A DNA stretch of 64,000 nt from Shewanella halifaxensis HAW-EB4 (GCF_000019185.1 NC_010334.1:4402001-4466000), one strand, 5' to 3'. Counted from the stretch's first letter, positions 1 to 11,433 are shown. A program made the numbers and translations. Notes: generated by a model from the letters alone, not told the origin.

Positions 1-1234
1 GGCTATCAGCCAAAATGCCAGCTGAAAGACCATAGCGAGTCGTGTTAGCAAGCTTAATAGCTTCATCAAAATCGCTATAACGCACCACTTGTAATAGTGG
101 GCCAAAGTACTCTTCGTCTGGTAGCTCGATGACGCCTGTCACATCGATAAGACCTGGAGAAACTAAGCCTGTACCGGCTTCAATGTGAGTCAACTCAACC
201 AGTGAGTTAGCACCTAAGTTCAGCAAGTTACGCTGCGCTTCTACCATGCCCTTTGCAGCCGTTTCAGAGATCATTGACCCCATAAATGGTTGTGGCTGTG
301 CGTTCCAAGGACCGACTTTAATCTGCTTTATTGCTGCAACAAGTTGCTCAAGTAGCGCATCACCTGTCGCACCTTTTTCGACATAGAGGCGACGTGCACA
401 GGTACAACGTTGGCCTGCTGAAATATACGCAGACTGAATAATGTCATGAACGGCGGCTTTAGTATCGGCGACATCTTTGATGATAAGTGGGTTATTACCG
501 CCCATCTCTAATGCCAAAATCTTACCTGGATCGCCGGCATACTGCTGATGCAAGATATGACCCGTACGCGAGCTACCAGTAAAGAACAGACCGTCAATTT
601 GTGGGTGAGCCGCAAGCGCCTTACCCGTTTCAACTTCACCTTGAACTAGATTAATCACGCCAGCTGGCAGACCCGCTTTTTCCCATAGTTTAAGCATCAG
701 CTCTGCAACTTTTGGCGTGAGCTCTGATGGCTTAAACACCACGGTATTACCCGCAAGCAGCGCTGGTACTATGTGACCATTTGGTAAGTGACCAGGGAAG
801 TTATAGGGGCCAAACACAGCAACAACACCATGTGGCTTATGGCGTAATACTGCACGGCCCGCTGGAGTCTCGCTTTCACTTGTGCCAGTACGTTTATGAT
901 AAGCCGCAACAGAAAGGCCTATCTTGCCTATCATCGCGCCCGCCTCTGTCGCCGTTTCCCACTGCGGCTTACCCGTTTCTTGGGCAATCACCTCAGCCAT
1001 TTCGGCTTTGTTGGCTTCCAGTTGATCGCGGTAAGCTTCAACAATGGCTAGACGCCCTTCAAAGCCCAGCATAAACCAGTCAAATTGTGCATTACGCGCG
1101 GCATCAACTGCTTGAGATACTTGCTCTGGAGTGGCTGTTTTACTATTCCAAATCACTTCTTGGTTGGCTGGGTTAATTGATGTCACTTCGTGACCTAAAC
1201 CTGCAACCCACTTACCTTCAATAAATTGTGTCAT
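1..1234 (-). CDS. astD: N-succinylglutamate 5-semialdehyde dehydrogenase (partial, C-terminus beyond window)
   Basis: NAD-dependent aldehyde dehydrogenase that oxidises succinylglutamate semialdehyde to succinylglutamate in the cytosolic arginine succinyltransferase (AST) pathway. Translating the minus strand from the ATG at 1234 gives an uninterrupted frame to the window edge, about 411 residues. It begins [10 protein letters not shown]. An ALEMGGNNP block holds the general-base Glu near residue 243, and [10 protein letters not shown] holds the catalytic Cys at residue 277. The family is close to 490 residues, so roughly 75-80 C-terminal residues are missing. It starts 9 bases after the astA stop, which implies co-transcription. 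The family call is firm; the AST assignment rests on the neighbours astA and astC. Confidence 0.95.
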   Translation of the reverse strand, partial: MTQFIEGKWVAGLGHEVTSINPANQEVIWNSKTATPEQVSQAVDAARNAQFDWFMLGFEGRLAIVEAYRDQLEANKAEMAEVIAQETGKPQWETATEAGAMIGKIGLSVAAYHKRTGTSESETPAGRAVLRHKPHGVVAVFGPYNFPGHLPNGHIVPALLAGNTVVFKPSELTPKVAELMLKLWEKAGLPAGVINLVQGEVETGKALAAHPQIDGLFFTGSSRTGHILHQQYAGDPGKILALEMGGNNPLIIKDVADTKAAVHDIIQSAYISAGQRCTCARRLYVEKGATGDALLEQLVAAIKQIKVGPWNAQPQPFMGSMISETAAKGMVEAQRNLLNLGANSLVELTHIEAGTGLVSPGLIDVTGVIELPDEEYFGPLLQVVRYSDFDEAIKLANTTRYGLSAGILADS

Positions 1235-1243
1235 TTTCTATTC

Positions 1244-2263
1244 CTACATTGGCAATACGCGGATCTGCTCACCATCTGCAACCATAAGGGCTGCCGCGGT
1301 TTGTGCATCTAAGATCACGTCATCACAGTCGTCGACTACGGCTAAGTTGGCAGTGGTAGCGCGGTAATCCGCTAATTGAGTATTTGAAACGATATAGCTT
1401 TCGGCGTCACTTGGTGTTGCACCTATGGTGATAGTCAGTAAACGGCTTTCACGCACAGAGCGAATATCATGTAGATGGCATTCAACCGTAGGTCCACCAT
1501 CAAAAATATCAACATAACCACGGCATCTAAAGCCCTCCGCTTGCAACAAATTAAGCGCTGGGCGGGTATTAGCATGAACTTCACCAATCACTTTTTGCGC
1601 TTCTTTTGGCAATAGGCATACATAGACCGCATTCTTAGGCATCATCTCTGCCATGAACGCTTTTTGGCTAAGGCCTGAAAGATAATCGGCCTGCACAAAA
1701 TCGATACCTAAGAAGTGTTCTTGCAACCACCCATAGAAAGGGGAGTTACCATCGGCATCGCTTTCACCACGCATCTCTGCAATGACGGTTTCGCCAAACC
1801 GCTCTGCATGTTGAGCAAGAAACAAAAAACGACTTCTTGAAAGCATGCGACCATTATTATTTTTACGGTAGTGGCCGCGTAAGAAAAGCGTGCAAAGCTC
1901 TGCAGCGCCAGTGTAATCGTGGCAAAGGGTTAAGGTCTCGACCTCATTACGCACACCGATCTGCTCAGAGTGGTAAACCTCAGTACCCAGTCGATAGTGG
2001 TAAAAGGCATCAACCATGCCTACCGCAGCCTCTATACCACAAGTACCGACAACCTCGCCGGTTTCGGTATCTTCTAGCACCATCAAATAACCTTCATCGA
2101 AAGGTTTATCGATCTGCTTAGTAAACGACTCTTCTACTCGAGCAATTTTGCTCCTCAATAGATCTTCATTTACCGGTAGAGATGTGAATCCATGCCCTGA
2201 CTCTTCCGCAATTTGGTATAGCGCTTTAAAGTCAGTCGATCGGATTGGACGTATAACTAACAT
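1244..2263 (-). CDS. astA: Arginine N-succinyltransferase
   Basis: First committed step of the AST pathway: succinyl-CoA plus arginine gives N2-succinylarginine. The protein is 339 residues, the usual length for AstA. It opens with MLVIRPIRSTDFKALYQIAEESG, an acyltransferase-type N-terminus, and has the family blocks GYLMVLEDTETGEVVGTCGIEAAVG and FLGIDFVQADYLSGLSQKAFMAEMMP. It lies between astC and astD, all on the minus strand. An AGGAG ribosome-binding sequence sits just before the start. A terminator-like hairpin in the gap to astC suggests its expression relative to astC is attenuated or that it has its own promoter. Confidence 0.95.
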   Translation of the reverse strand: MLVIRPIRSTDFKALYQIAEESGHGFTSLPVNEDLLRSKIARVEESFTKQIDKPFDEGYLMVLEDTETGEVVGTCGIEAAVGMVDAFYHYRLGTEVYHSEQIGVRNEVETLTLCHDYTGAAELCTLFLRGHYRKNNNGRMLSRSRFLFLAQHAERFGETVIAEMRGESDADGNSPFYGWLQEHFLGIDFVQADYLSGLSQKAFMAEMMPKNAVYVCLLPKEAQKVIGEVHANTRPALNLLQAEGFRCRGYVDIFDGGPTVECHLHDIRSVRESRLLTITIGATPSDAESYIVSNTQLADYRATTANLAVVDDCDDVILDAQTAAALMVADGEQIRVLPM

Positions 2264-2356
2264 CTAGGAGTCTCCTCGCTATCACTTGCCGTGTTCGTCA
2301 GCCTTACCAATATATGACAAGCACTGCTCAATAAACGGTCAAGTTATCCTAAAGAC

Positions 2357-2387
2357 AAAAAAGGAGCGCTATCAGTGATAACACTCC
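2357..2387 (-). terminator. Intrinsic terminator or attenuator between astC and astA
   Basis: On the minus strand an 11-pair stem (GGAGTGTTATC with GATAGCGCTCC, two G-U pairs) closes a 3-base loop and is followed directly by six T. It lies 10 bases past the astC stop and about 95 bases before the astA start, so it would end or reduce the astC transcript before astA. Confidence 0.75.
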
Positions 2388-2396
2388 GTATGCCTT

Positions 2397-4273
<1,877 letters not shown>

Positions 4274-5428
4274 TTAAAACAGTGTCAGCTTACGGAAATG
4301 TTGCGCACTCAAACGGATCTGCTCCTGCTCCGAGAGCTGATAATAATCAAACATTAACCGAGATTCTGCGGGGGTAATGTTGCCAGCTTCTTTTAATAAA
4401 TAGACCATAGCATAGCAATTAGCGCGCTCTATTAACGCCGAATCTTCATCCAGTTCAGCGTATATTAGGCTGGTATCAATACGCTTAAAGGTTTTGGTTA
4501 AACGGATTTCATCAAATTTAAGCAGGCTCAAGAGTTGCCAATTAAGAGTGCGACTATGAGCCAAAACTTGTTGGTAAACATCATTCGCAGGAAACTCTGT
4601 TGCCATCACCGCATCATAAAGCTCTTTATCGCGGCTTGCGCTCGCTTCTCTGAGCCAAGTCCCCCACATGTCATCAAATGTCTTTGCACATTGGTTAATC
4701 ACGCAGGTAGTTCCCAGTTGACTCATCAAACTGCAACTATAAATAAATGCTGGCGCTTTCTCGTGTAAGGCGGCTAAAGTTTGAGCGGCTATCGCGGCGA
4801 CAACACTGTAACGCCACAGTTTTCTTGTTAACCACAACATCTGTGGTTGTCCCGTTGGCATCAAGTTCCTAAGACAAAAATAGGGAATTAATGCTTGTAG
4901 GTTCTCAACCCCGATATAGTTAAGTACCAACTTAACATCGGTTACTTGTACATCTGATGAACTGGGTCTTCGATGCCTAAATGCCGGGCTATTAACTATA
5001 TTCACCAGATCACGCTCAAGCCAAGGTAACGCAATAATTAATGGCTTAATCTGCATTAAGTCGACACGTTCTGAATATAATAACTCTAGCAAGGTGATCT
5101 GTTTCTCATCGAGCTTTGAATGCTTCAGCACCTGCTCAGGAGATGAGAGTTGATGCTCAATAGTGGTATTAACACTGCTTAGCAATTGCTTAGAAACAGC
5201 CTCAAAAACGGCCTTGTCTTGGTTCTGTTTAGCTATCCTTGCACGAATAGCCTCGCGTTCAACCTCAAGTTTATTAGCATCATCTTCCAATTCGGCATTA
5301 AGCTCATCGTCCATGCTAATAGACTTGCCGCGACCGACTATTAATTGCTTTAGTAGTCGATGCTCTATCTCTATGATTTGTGCAGGCTTAACGCCGCCTG
5401 CGACCGAAATTGCCACTGTTATATCCAT
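4274..5428 (-). CDS. HDOD domain-containing protein
   Basis: 384 residues, cytosolic, no signal peptide. The first 100 residues are charged and probably helical (YbaK-like opening MDITVAISVAGG, then an acidic and basic coiled stretch near 40-75). From about residue 100 the sequence resembles the HDOD fold: LPWLERDLVNIVNSPAFRHRR followed by LKLVLNYIGVENLQALIPYFCLRNLMP. HDOD proteins are metal-free or degenerate relatives of HD phosphohydrolases, often linked to signalling, and no HD metal-ligand pair is visible here. It is monocistronic between the S9 peptidase and astC. The substrate or partner is unknown. Confidence 0.75.
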   Translation of the reverse strand: MDITVAISVAGGVKPAQIIEIEHRLLKQLIVGRGKSISMDDELNAELEDDANKLEVEREAIRARIAKQNQDKAVFEAVSKQLLSSVNTTIEHQLSSPEQVLKHSKLDEKQITLLELLYSERVDLMQIKPLIIALPWLERDLVNIVNSPAFRHRRPSSSDVQVTDVKLVLNYIGVENLQALIPYFCLRNLMPTGQPQMLWLTRKLWRYSVVAAIAAQTLAALHEKAPAFIYSCSLMSQLGTTCVINQCAKTFDDMWGTWLREASASRDKELYDAVMATEFPANDVYQQVLAHSRTLNWQLLSLLKFDEIRLTKTFKRIDTSLIYAELDEDSALIERANCYAMVYLLKEAGNITPAESRLMFDYYQLSEQEQIRLSAQHFRKLTLF

Positions 5429-5501
5429 CTCCCAGTATTAATATGTGACCAGTTTAACCACTTATCGATAACTTTGCTAAAACTGTTCTTAAAACAAACA
5501 A

Positions 5502-5539
5502 AAAGGACTCCCCAGAATGTATAGACCGGGGAGTCCTTT
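5502..5539 (-). terminator. Intrinsic terminator after the S9 peptidase gene
   Basis: Perfect 12-base arms (AAAGGACTCCCC and GGGGAGTCCTTT) around a 14-base loop. On the minus strand the stem is followed by TTTTTGTTTGTTTT, as expected for a terminator about 60 bases past the peptidase stop at 5601. Confidence 0.85.
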
Positions 5540-5546
5540 AGTTATA

Positions 5547-5571
5547 CCAATCGCACTAAATATGTGATTGG
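5547..5571. repeat. Short imperfect hairpin 3' of the S9 peptidase gene
   Basis: CCAATCGCA and TGTGATTGG pair with one G-U around a 7-base loop. It stands between the peptidase stop and its terminator. It may be a 3' mRNA stabilising hairpin or a dispersed intergenic repeat; no other copy was found in the window. Confidence 0.35.
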
Positions 5572-5600
5572 AATTAATATCACAATCACTTAAAAGCTAA

Positions 5601-8105
5601 CTACTTCAACTCTTGTTCAAATAACTTGTGAATGCGGCGATACTCATCCAACCAACTCGATGGCTGACGAAAACCATGGGGCTCAACCGGATAGATAGCC
5701 GTTTCAAACATCGGCTTCTCAAGCTCGATCAAACGCTGCACTAATCGCACGCTGTCTTGGAAGAACACGTTGTCATCTAATACGCCGCTCATAATCAGCA
5801 ATGGCTTTTGTAATCCCTGTGCATGCTCAATCGGCGAGCTACGCTCATAGGCGATTGGATCAACATCAGGCGTATTTAAAATATTTGATGTGTATGGCGC
5901 ATTGTAATGTGCCCAATCCGTTACAGGACGTAGCGCAGCACCAGCTTGGAATAGCTCAGGCTCATTAAACAGCGCCATAAAGGTTAAGAAACCGCCGTAA
6001 GATCCACCATAAGTGCCGACCTTACCCGCATCAACGTTGACGTTAGTCGCCATCCAATTAACACCATCTTTGAGATCTTCAACTTCAGGAGTGCCCATTT
6101 GACGATACACGGCTGTGCGCCAATCGCGGCCATATCCTTTTGAGCCACGGAAATCCATATCCATCACCACATAGCCTTGTTGAGCAAGTAAGTTATGGAA
6201 CATGAACTCTCTAAAGTAACCGGAAAAGCCGTAATGCGCATTTTGCAAGTAACCTGCACCATGGTTAAAGATCACCGCAGGATACTTGTCTGCGTTGTCT
6301 TTACTATAACCTTGCGGCAGATATACTCGAGCGTAAACTTCACCTGCACCGTGGTTTGAAGGCACAGCTACCACCTCAGGCGCTTGCCATGCGTAGTTTT
6401 TAAATGCATCACTGGTGTAGTCAGTTAATTGCTTAAGTTCACCACCAATTGGCTGCACAAATAGTTCTGCAGGTTGGATACGAGTCGATGCATCTAATAG
6501 CAGCGCAGTTCCATCTGGGCTAAGGGTGTAATCAAGCTGACCTTGCCACTCGGTGAGTTGCTCATCTTTACCTGTGGCTATTTCTACGCGGTAAACGTTG
6601 TCGATCCCTGGGTGGGTCTTGTTGGCCTTGTAGTAAATAAACTCAGCCTTAGGCCCCAATGTGATATCACTGACCACAAACTGACCTTGAGTCAGAGCCT
6701 TAGCTTTCTCGCCTTGCTCTTTTAGATAGATGTGTGAAAAGCCAGTCTCTTCAGAGAGGTAGTACAAGCTATCGCTATTAGGTAGCCAACCATACTGGTT
6801 AAAGTTGTAGTTAACCCAAGCATCATCATGCAAACGGTGCTGGGTGGTTAAACTGCCCTTATCTAGGTTTACTGTGGCTATCCAGCGATCTTTATTATCG
6901 ACCGCTTCTAACATCACAGCGACCTTGTCACCTGAATCTGTCCACTGAATCGCACTCTGTGACCAGCCCCAGTCTTGCATCAACTGTAAGTTACGTGGCG
7001 CTTTCTCACTCTTGTAACTGTCACCTTTTGCTTTAGCGTTCTCAGCCTTAACTGCGGCGAGTACATCTTCATCAAAGCCTGTTAAGCCTTCGATAGTAAT
7101 GTCTTTCTTTGAATGGGTATTGAGATCAAGCAGCACTAGACGCTCACCCGGATCCTTATCTTCTGCGACACGGGCACGAGCAGGAACGGCATCGACATAA
7201 CCATCTTTACCAAGGTAATTGGGCATAATGTCGTGCTCTGCTCGCCAGCTATAATCTTTATCTTTTAGCGCAACGAGCACGTAGCGGCCATCTGGAGACA
7301 GGCTTAGGTTGGTCACGACCTCTTTATCGCCTAGATACCAGATCTTGGCCGATATCGTCGGATCGACTTTAGCAAGTTCAGTCTTATAATCTTGTTTCGC
7401 CTTGGCATTATCTTGCTGCATGGCAACATACTGGATTAGCCGATGTTGCTGCTTGGCGATATAACTCGATGGTGCTTGAACCCCTTTCGGCTCCGCCGCC
7501 ATCTTGATATTGGCGATCTCTTCTACCAAACCTGAGTCTTGATGAATTTTGAAAATATTATCGCCCAGCCAGTAGGCGATATCACCATTGTTTAGAAAGC
7601 GCACACCGTCAATCGCGGTGTTCTGGCGAGTCAGCTGCATCACCTTAGCGCTGTTAAGATCTTTTACGAATAAGTTGCCTTGGTAGATATAAGCTTTACG
7701 GCTCTTGTCATTATTTAACACACCACGGCGTTGATCGGCGCTGTGCAGCTGATTTAATGCCAGCTCACTTGCTGCTGTACCATCGATATTTTGCTGATAA
7801 TAGGTTTTAGTCGGTGCGCCATGAGCTTGTCTAGCGAAGTAGATTGACTGACCGTCATCGCTCCAATAGGCCCCTTTAGCAAATAGCCCCATCCAGTCAG
7901 GATTAGCCATGATCTGATTTAACGTTAATGCTTGGTCTACTTGAGGAGGCGCCGATAAGGCGACTTGAGCTGTTTGGCTCGCTATATGGTTGGCACTTTG
8001 ATTAGCTGCTTGAGCTTGGTCAGGAGAAACGCTGGTTGCACCGCAACCCGCTAATACTGCCAGTGATAGTGCACTAAAGCCGACATGACGAATGACGCTT
8101 TTCAT
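5601..8105 (-). CDS. S9 family prolyl oligopeptidase-like lipoprotein (dipeptidyl-peptidase IV type)
   Basis: 834 residues. The N-terminus MKSVIRHVGFSALSLAVLAGC is a lipoprotein signal with a lipobox ending at Cys21, so the enzyme is probably anchored in the periplasm or outer membrane. The middle has beta-propeller-type repeats (LSPDGRYVLVALKDKDYSW, WTDSGDKVAVMLEA, LSPDGTALLLDAS). The C-terminal alpha/beta-hydrolase carries the triad Ser702 (GGSYGGF), Asp777/778 (VLDDNVF) and His810 (EPHGF). Such enzymes cleave dipeptides or short peptides, often after proline. It is monocistronic with a strong terminator. Peptide specificity cannot be read from sequence. Confidence 0.9.
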   Translation of the reverse strand: MKSVIRHVGFSALSLAVLAGCGATSVSPDQAQAANQSANHIASQTAQVALSAPPQVDQALTLNQIMANPDWMGLFAKGAYWSDDGQSIYFARQAHGAPTKTYYQQNIDGTAASELALNQLHSADQRRGVLNNDKSRKAYIYQGNLFVKDLNSAKVMQLTRQNTAIDGVRFLNNGDIAYWLGDNIFKIHQDSGLVEEIANIKMAAEPKGVQAPSSYIAKQQHRLIQYVAMQQDNAKAKQDYKTELAKVDPTISAKIWYLGDKEVVTNLSLSPDGRYVLVALKDKDYSWRAEHDIMPNYLGKDGYVDAVPARARVAEDKDPGERLVLLDLNTHSKKDITIEGLTGFDEDVLAAVKAENAKAKGDSYKSEKAPRNLQLMQDWGWSQSAIQWTDSGDKVAVMLEAVDNKDRWIATVNLDKGSLTTQHRLHDDAWVNYNFNQYGWLPNSDSLYYLSEETGFSHIYLKEQGEKAKALTQGQFVVSDITLGPKAEFIYYKANKTHPGIDNVYRVEIATGKDEQLTEWQGQLDYTLSPDGTALLLDASTRIQPAELFVQPIGGELKQLTDYTSDAFKNYAWQAPEVVAVPSNHGAGEVYARVYLPQGYSKDNADKYPAVIFNHGAGYLQNAHYGFSGYFREFMFHNLLAQQGYVVMDMDFRGSKGYGRDWRTAVYRQMGTPEVEDLKDGVNWMATNVNVDAGKVGTYGGSYGGFLTFMALFNEPELFQAGAALRPVTDWAHYNAPYTSNILNTPDVDPIAYERSSPIEHAQGLQKPLLIMSGVLDDNVFFQDSVRLVQRLIELEKPMFETAIYPVEPHGFRQPSSWLDEYRRIHKLFEQELK

Positions 8106-8205
8106 TATCCATCCCTTTATTATTGGTATTTTTGCGGACTTTTATACCACACTTTGGCAACGTGATTATCTGAAAAAGCAGTAAATTTTGTAACAGATGG
8201 TAGCG

Positions 8206-8330
8206 TTTAGCTGATCTTGATAAAGTTTGCTAACAGCTCATGGCCTTGTTCGGTCAGGATAGATGCTCGGCTTAAGTATGAAACTGCATGTCATACTAGG
8301 TTCTTCCCAGATATACTCGAATAATACCGA
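8206..8330 (-). repeat. Copy 1 of the 125-base tandem repeat containing a pabA 3' tail
   Basis: Read on the minus strand this unit carries codons for [17 protein letters not shown] and a stop, nearly the last 17 codons of pabA, joined to about 45 unrelated bases. It differs from copy 2 at only a few bases. A stop lies in frame a few codons before the tail, so it is not a gene. Confidence 0.85.
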
Positions 8331-8455
8331 TTTAGGTGATTTGGATAAAGTTTGCTAACAGCTCATGGCCTTGCTCGGTCAGGATAGATGCTCGGCTTAA
8401 GTATGAAACTGCACGTCATACTAGGTTCTTCCCAGATATACCCGAATAATGCCGA
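8331..8455 (-). repeat. Copy 2 of the 125-base tandem repeat containing a pabA 3' tail
   Basis: Directly abuts both copy 1 and the pabA stop. On the minus strand it encodes the same final 17 residues as pab[18 protein letters not shown], with a synonymous change, then a stop. Upstream of the tail it keeps a VQFH-coding stretch followed by an insertion that breaks the frame relative to pabA. The whole 8106-8456 gap is otherwise without a gene. Confidence 0.85.
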
Positions 8456-8456
8456 T

Positions 8457-9029
8457 TTAGGTGATTTGGATAAAGTTTGCTAACAGCTCATGGCCTTGTT
8501 CGGTCAGAATAGACTCCGGATGAAACTGCACACCATAGATCTTCTTAGCAGGCATACTCATCGCCATGATCTCTCGCCCATAAACAGGATCGTCAAACCA
8601 AGCATCTAAAGCAAAGCCCTCGGGTACACTATCGACCAGCAAAGAGTGATAACGGGTGACGGTTAGCGGGTTATTCAAACCACGAAATAAACCACTGTCG
8701 GTATGCGCTATGGCACTGGTTTTACCATGCATAACTCGCTTAGCACGAATAACATTCGCACCAAATACCTGTGCAATCGCCTGATGCCCTAAACAAACCC
8801 CAAGGATTGGCAGTTGGCCAACAAAGTGTTCAATAATTGATAACGACAGACCCGCCTCGTTTGGCGTACAAGGGCCAGGTGAGATCACTAAGTGACTCGG
8901 TGCTAAAGCCTCAATATCTTGGAGACTGATTTCGTCGTTGCGCTTAACCACAATCTCTTGCCCAAGCTGCTGAAAATACTGCACCAGATTAAAAGTAAAT
9001 GAGTCGTAATTGTCGATCATTAAGATCAT
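8457..9029 (-). CDS. pabA: Aminodeoxychorismate / anthranilate synthase glutaminase subunit
   Basis: 190-residue class-I glutamine amidotransferase that supplies ammonia to PabB (4-amino-4-deoxychorismate, folate) and in some bacteria also to TrpE. The oxyanion motif is SPGPCTP, the nucleophile is Cys79 in GVCLGHQA, and the His170/Glu172 pair lies in VQFHPESI. Length is normal. It follows the 12-gene uptake operon by 72 bases, and the astC/argD-like gene lies about 5 kb downstream on the same strand, a conserved association. Its last codons are repeated twice downstream (8206-8455). PabA versus TrpG cannot be separated firmly; the argD-like context favours PabA. Confidence 0.9.
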   Translation of the reverse strand: MILMIDNYDSFTFNLVQYFQQLGQEIVVKRNDEISLQDIEALAPSHLVISPGPCTPNEAGLSLSIIEHFVGQLPILGVCLGHQAIAQVFGANVIRAKRVMHGKTSAIAHTDSGLFRGLNNPLTVTRYHSLLVDSVPEGFALDAWFDDPVYGREIMAMSMPAKKIYGVQFHPESILTEQGHELLANFIQIT

Positions 9030-9101
9030 AAAAGATCCAAGAACCTATATCAATGTGGGTGATTTGGGCGCTGATGCTACCACAGCCATCACCTTGGATC
9101 A

Positions 9102-10388
9102 TCAGAGTTTGTCCTCTAGCTGTACGAATGTATCTAAACGTTGGCCAAAAGCCGTCGCTAGCGTTTCAAACCCCGGAGTTTGTGCCAGCTTTCGATAACT
9201 CGCTTGTGCCTCCGGCCACTGCTGCTCTAGCCAGTAACTTTGACCAATTAACAGTAAAGCTTGTCCCTGCTGCTGGTTACGTCGCTGACGAGCATGTTTT
9301 ATCTCGGCCGCAGTGCCTAACGGCAGGGCTTGCAACCCCACCCGCCCCCATGCTTTTCGAGCGTTATCGCCCTGTTTTAACGCGGCAAATAACTGGCCTT
9401 GTAACAGATAGAAGTCATCAACTAAATCCTTATCTGTAATTAAGTGGTCGATATTAAAACCCTGTAGAAAAGCTAAAGCCTCATCATATCGTCCCGATAA
9501 CCAAGCATATTGGGCACAAGCAAAAGCTTGTGAGTCAAAGTCCTTTATATCAGAGCCTTGGTGAGCAACATCATCAGTATTATTTTGTGAGGTACAGTTC
9601 GCCGCGAGATTATAAGCTTTGATCTGGCCAAACAACCCGATGCTATCTTGCAGCCTGCGACCTCCTCTAGCACCACTTAAGTGAGCGGCAATATCGCTTG
9701 CCAGTGCAGCCTCAAGCTTATTATCTAACCCAAGCTCACTGCGGGTTAATACTTGCCAAGCGGTGCGGTTATCAGGCTCAAAAGCAAGCCACTGCAGCGC
9801 ACTACTTTTAGCGCCTTGCCACCGCTCCAACGCCAGCTGACTGTAACTAATGATTGGCCACCAATGGAGCTTCACGTCTGAAGAGAGCAAGAGTTCTACC
9901 GCCGCTTGATATTGGGTTAACTGATAATGAGCGTAGCCTTGCATATAGCGAACCTGCGCCAAAATAGGCTCATCTAGAGTCGACAATTTCAACGGTGCTA
10001 AAGTAGCGATAGCGGCCTCATATTGCTCAGCCTGTAACTGTCCATGGGCTAAATTGACCGCGATATTGCTCTGCTGCGGGTAAAGCTCGTAGCCTCGCTC
10101 CCAACAATTTAGCGCCTTGGCTTCAGCTCCGCTATCGGCGAGAGTTCTACACACATATTGAAATACGATTTGGTGTGGAGCAGGTTGCTCAAGCAGTGGT
10201 AATATCAGCTTTAACGCTGCATTAAAATCATTGTCCTCGAGTAGTGGACTCGCTTTATTGAGTAGGCCAGACTCATATCGATTTAAATCTCGTCCAGGGC
10301 TAGCATTTAATTCTCGCCCATGGCTAAGAGAAGAGATAAAAGGTGAGATAAACAGTATCAACAGCATCGATAATTTTAAGTTATTCAT
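9102..10388 (-). CDS. TPR-repeat protein of the TonB2 cluster
   Basis: 428 residues with an N-terminal signal sequence (MNNLKLSMLLILFISPFISSLSHG) and a mostly helical body of TPR-like units, for example NVNLAHGQLQAEQYEAAIATLAPL, VRYMQGYAHYQLTQYQAAVELL and LLIGQSYWLEQQWPEAQASYRKL near the C-terminus. It is last in the operon, 2 bases after tonB. In Vibrio TonB2 clusters a TPR gene occupies the same place. It is expected to be periplasmic and may link the TonB complex to the envelope; that role is inferred. Confidence 0.85.
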   Translation of the reverse strand: MNNLKLSMLLILFISPFISSLSHGRELNASPGRDLNRYESGLLNKASPLLEDNDFNAALKLILPLLEQPAPHQIVFQYVCRTLADSGAEAKALNCWERGYELYPQQSNIAVNLAHGQLQAEQYEAAIATLAPLKLSTLDEPILAQVRYMQGYAHYQLTQYQAAVELLLSSDVKLHWWPIISYSQLALERWQGAKSSALQWLAFEPDNRTAWQVLTRSELGLDNKLEAALASDIAAHLSGARGGRRLQDSIGLFGQIKAYNLAANCTSQNNTDDVAHQGSDIKDFDSQAFACAQYAWLSGRYDEALAFLQGFNIDHLITDKDLVDDFYLLQGQLFAALKQGDNARKAWGRVGLQALPLGTAAEIKHARQRRNQQQGQALLLIGQSYWLEQQWPEAQASYRKLAQTPGFETLATAFGQRLDTFVQLEDKL

Positions 10389-10390
10389 CG

Positions 10391-11032
10391 TTAACTAACC
10401 TTAAAGTTAATTGGTACATCAACAAAGACCCTCACCGCTTCACCAGACAAAACTGCAGGTTTGAAGCGCCATCTGCGCGCCGCCTCTACTGCTGATTGGT
10501 CAAACACTTGCTTGGGCTTAGCCTCTAGCACCTGTGCCTGACTCACGACGCCATCCGCCTCAACGATAAGCCGTAAAAGCACTCTACCGCCTCCCTTAAA
10601 CTTGCGCCCCGCCACTGGCATCTTAGGCTGAATAAAACGCAGAAGTTCGGGGGCTTTGTCCACATCCTTTATGCCTGCTATCACAGGCGCAATGCTCGGC
10701 AAGCTCAAGCCATTAAGTGTTGGAATAGCCAAAACCGGCACCTGCAGCGGCATATCTGCAACCGATGGCATAATCGGTATACTGCTGGATACTGGCGTTG
10801 CAGCGCTTGCTGTCACAGGTTTGCTTTGCACCTCTTTCGGCGTCGGTAATTTAGGTTTTTCAGGAGGAAGCAAGGGCAGCTCCAGCTCTTTCGCTTGCTG
10901 ATTAAAGAACTGCCTTGGTTGATTATCATTGAGACTGCTAGGCAGGTAATAACAGAGCAATATTGTCACTGCAACTGACAGTATTAACCGCACAGAGATA
11001 ACCAACACTTGATGAGCGCGTCCTCTATTCAT
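10391..11032 (-). CDS. tonB: TonB family energy transducer (TonB2 type)
   Basis: 213 residues. One N-terminal membrane helix (about 8-28, VLVISVRLILSVAVTILLCYYL), then a short proline-rich linker (LPLLPPEKPKLPTPKE) and a C-terminal TonB domain of about 75 residues with GGGRVLLRLIVEADGVVSQAQVLEAKP and AVEAARRWRFKPA. The short periplasmic span is typical of TonB2 proteins. It transmits proton-motive force from ExbB/ExbD to the outer-membrane receptor, presumably the one encoded at 19071-21140. It overlaps exbD by one base. Confidence 0.92.
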   Translation of the reverse strand: MNRGRAHQVLVISVRLILSVAVTILLCYYLPSSLNDNQPRQFFNQQAKELELPLLPPEKPKLPTPKEVQSKPVTASAATPVSSSIPIMPSVADMPLQVPVLAIPTLNGLSLPSIAPVIAGIKDVDKAPELLRFIQPKMPVAGRKFKGGGRVLLRLIVEADGVVSQAQVLEAKPKQVFDQSAVEAARRWRFKPAVLSGEAVRVFVDVPINFKVS

Positions 11033-11433
11033 TAGCGGATCTCTGACGCCACAGAGCTAAAACTGATCCCAGCCTGCTTGGCAATATCCAACACTTTGAT
11101 AGTGACACCTGTTGGGCAGTTGGTATCGGCAACAACCAACAACTTTGCCTTAGGCGTTTGACTGGCGATCTGCTGTAGCTTACCGGGTAGGTAATAGATA
11201 TCTATCTCTTTTGACTCAAAATAGACTCGTCCAGTGGTATCGAGAGTCACCACAATCGGGCTGCCATCGACGCTAGTCGCGGTACTGGCTTGAGGGCGTT
11301 TAATCTCTACCGATGATTGCTGCACAAAATTAGTCGACACAATAAAGAAAATCAGCAAGATGAACACCACATCGAGCATGGGAGTCATGTTGATCTCAGG
11401 GTCTTTATCTTGTCTGAAACGATCGCTAAGCAT
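11032..11433 (-). CDS. exbD: ExbD family biopolymer transport protein
   Basis: 133 residues, one membrane helix and a periplasmic domain. The helix carries the proton-pathway Asp in MTPMLDVVFILLIFFIVST, about residue 20. The C-terminal domain VVADTNCPTGVTIKVLDIAKQAGI is typical of the family. It is translationally linked to exbB (8-base overlap) and tonB. Together with ExbB and TtpC it would form the inner-membrane motor. Confidence 0.95.
   Translation of the reverse strand: MLSDRFRQDKDPEINMTPMLDVVFILLIFFIVSTNFVQQSSVEIKRPQASTATSVDGSPIVVTLDTTGRVYFESKEIDIYYLPGKLQQIASQTPKAKLLVVADTNCPTGVTIKVLDIAKQAGISFSSVASEIR

Noticed and set aside
8206..8455. Possible CRISPR array
   Set aside because: Only two 125-base units, no short regular repeats with variable spacers, and the units are partly coding copies of pabA.
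9053..9439. 128-codon plus-strand open frame near pabA
   Set aside because: It is antisense to the TPR gene, starts in the intergenic gap and has a proline-rich translation typical of a shadow frame.
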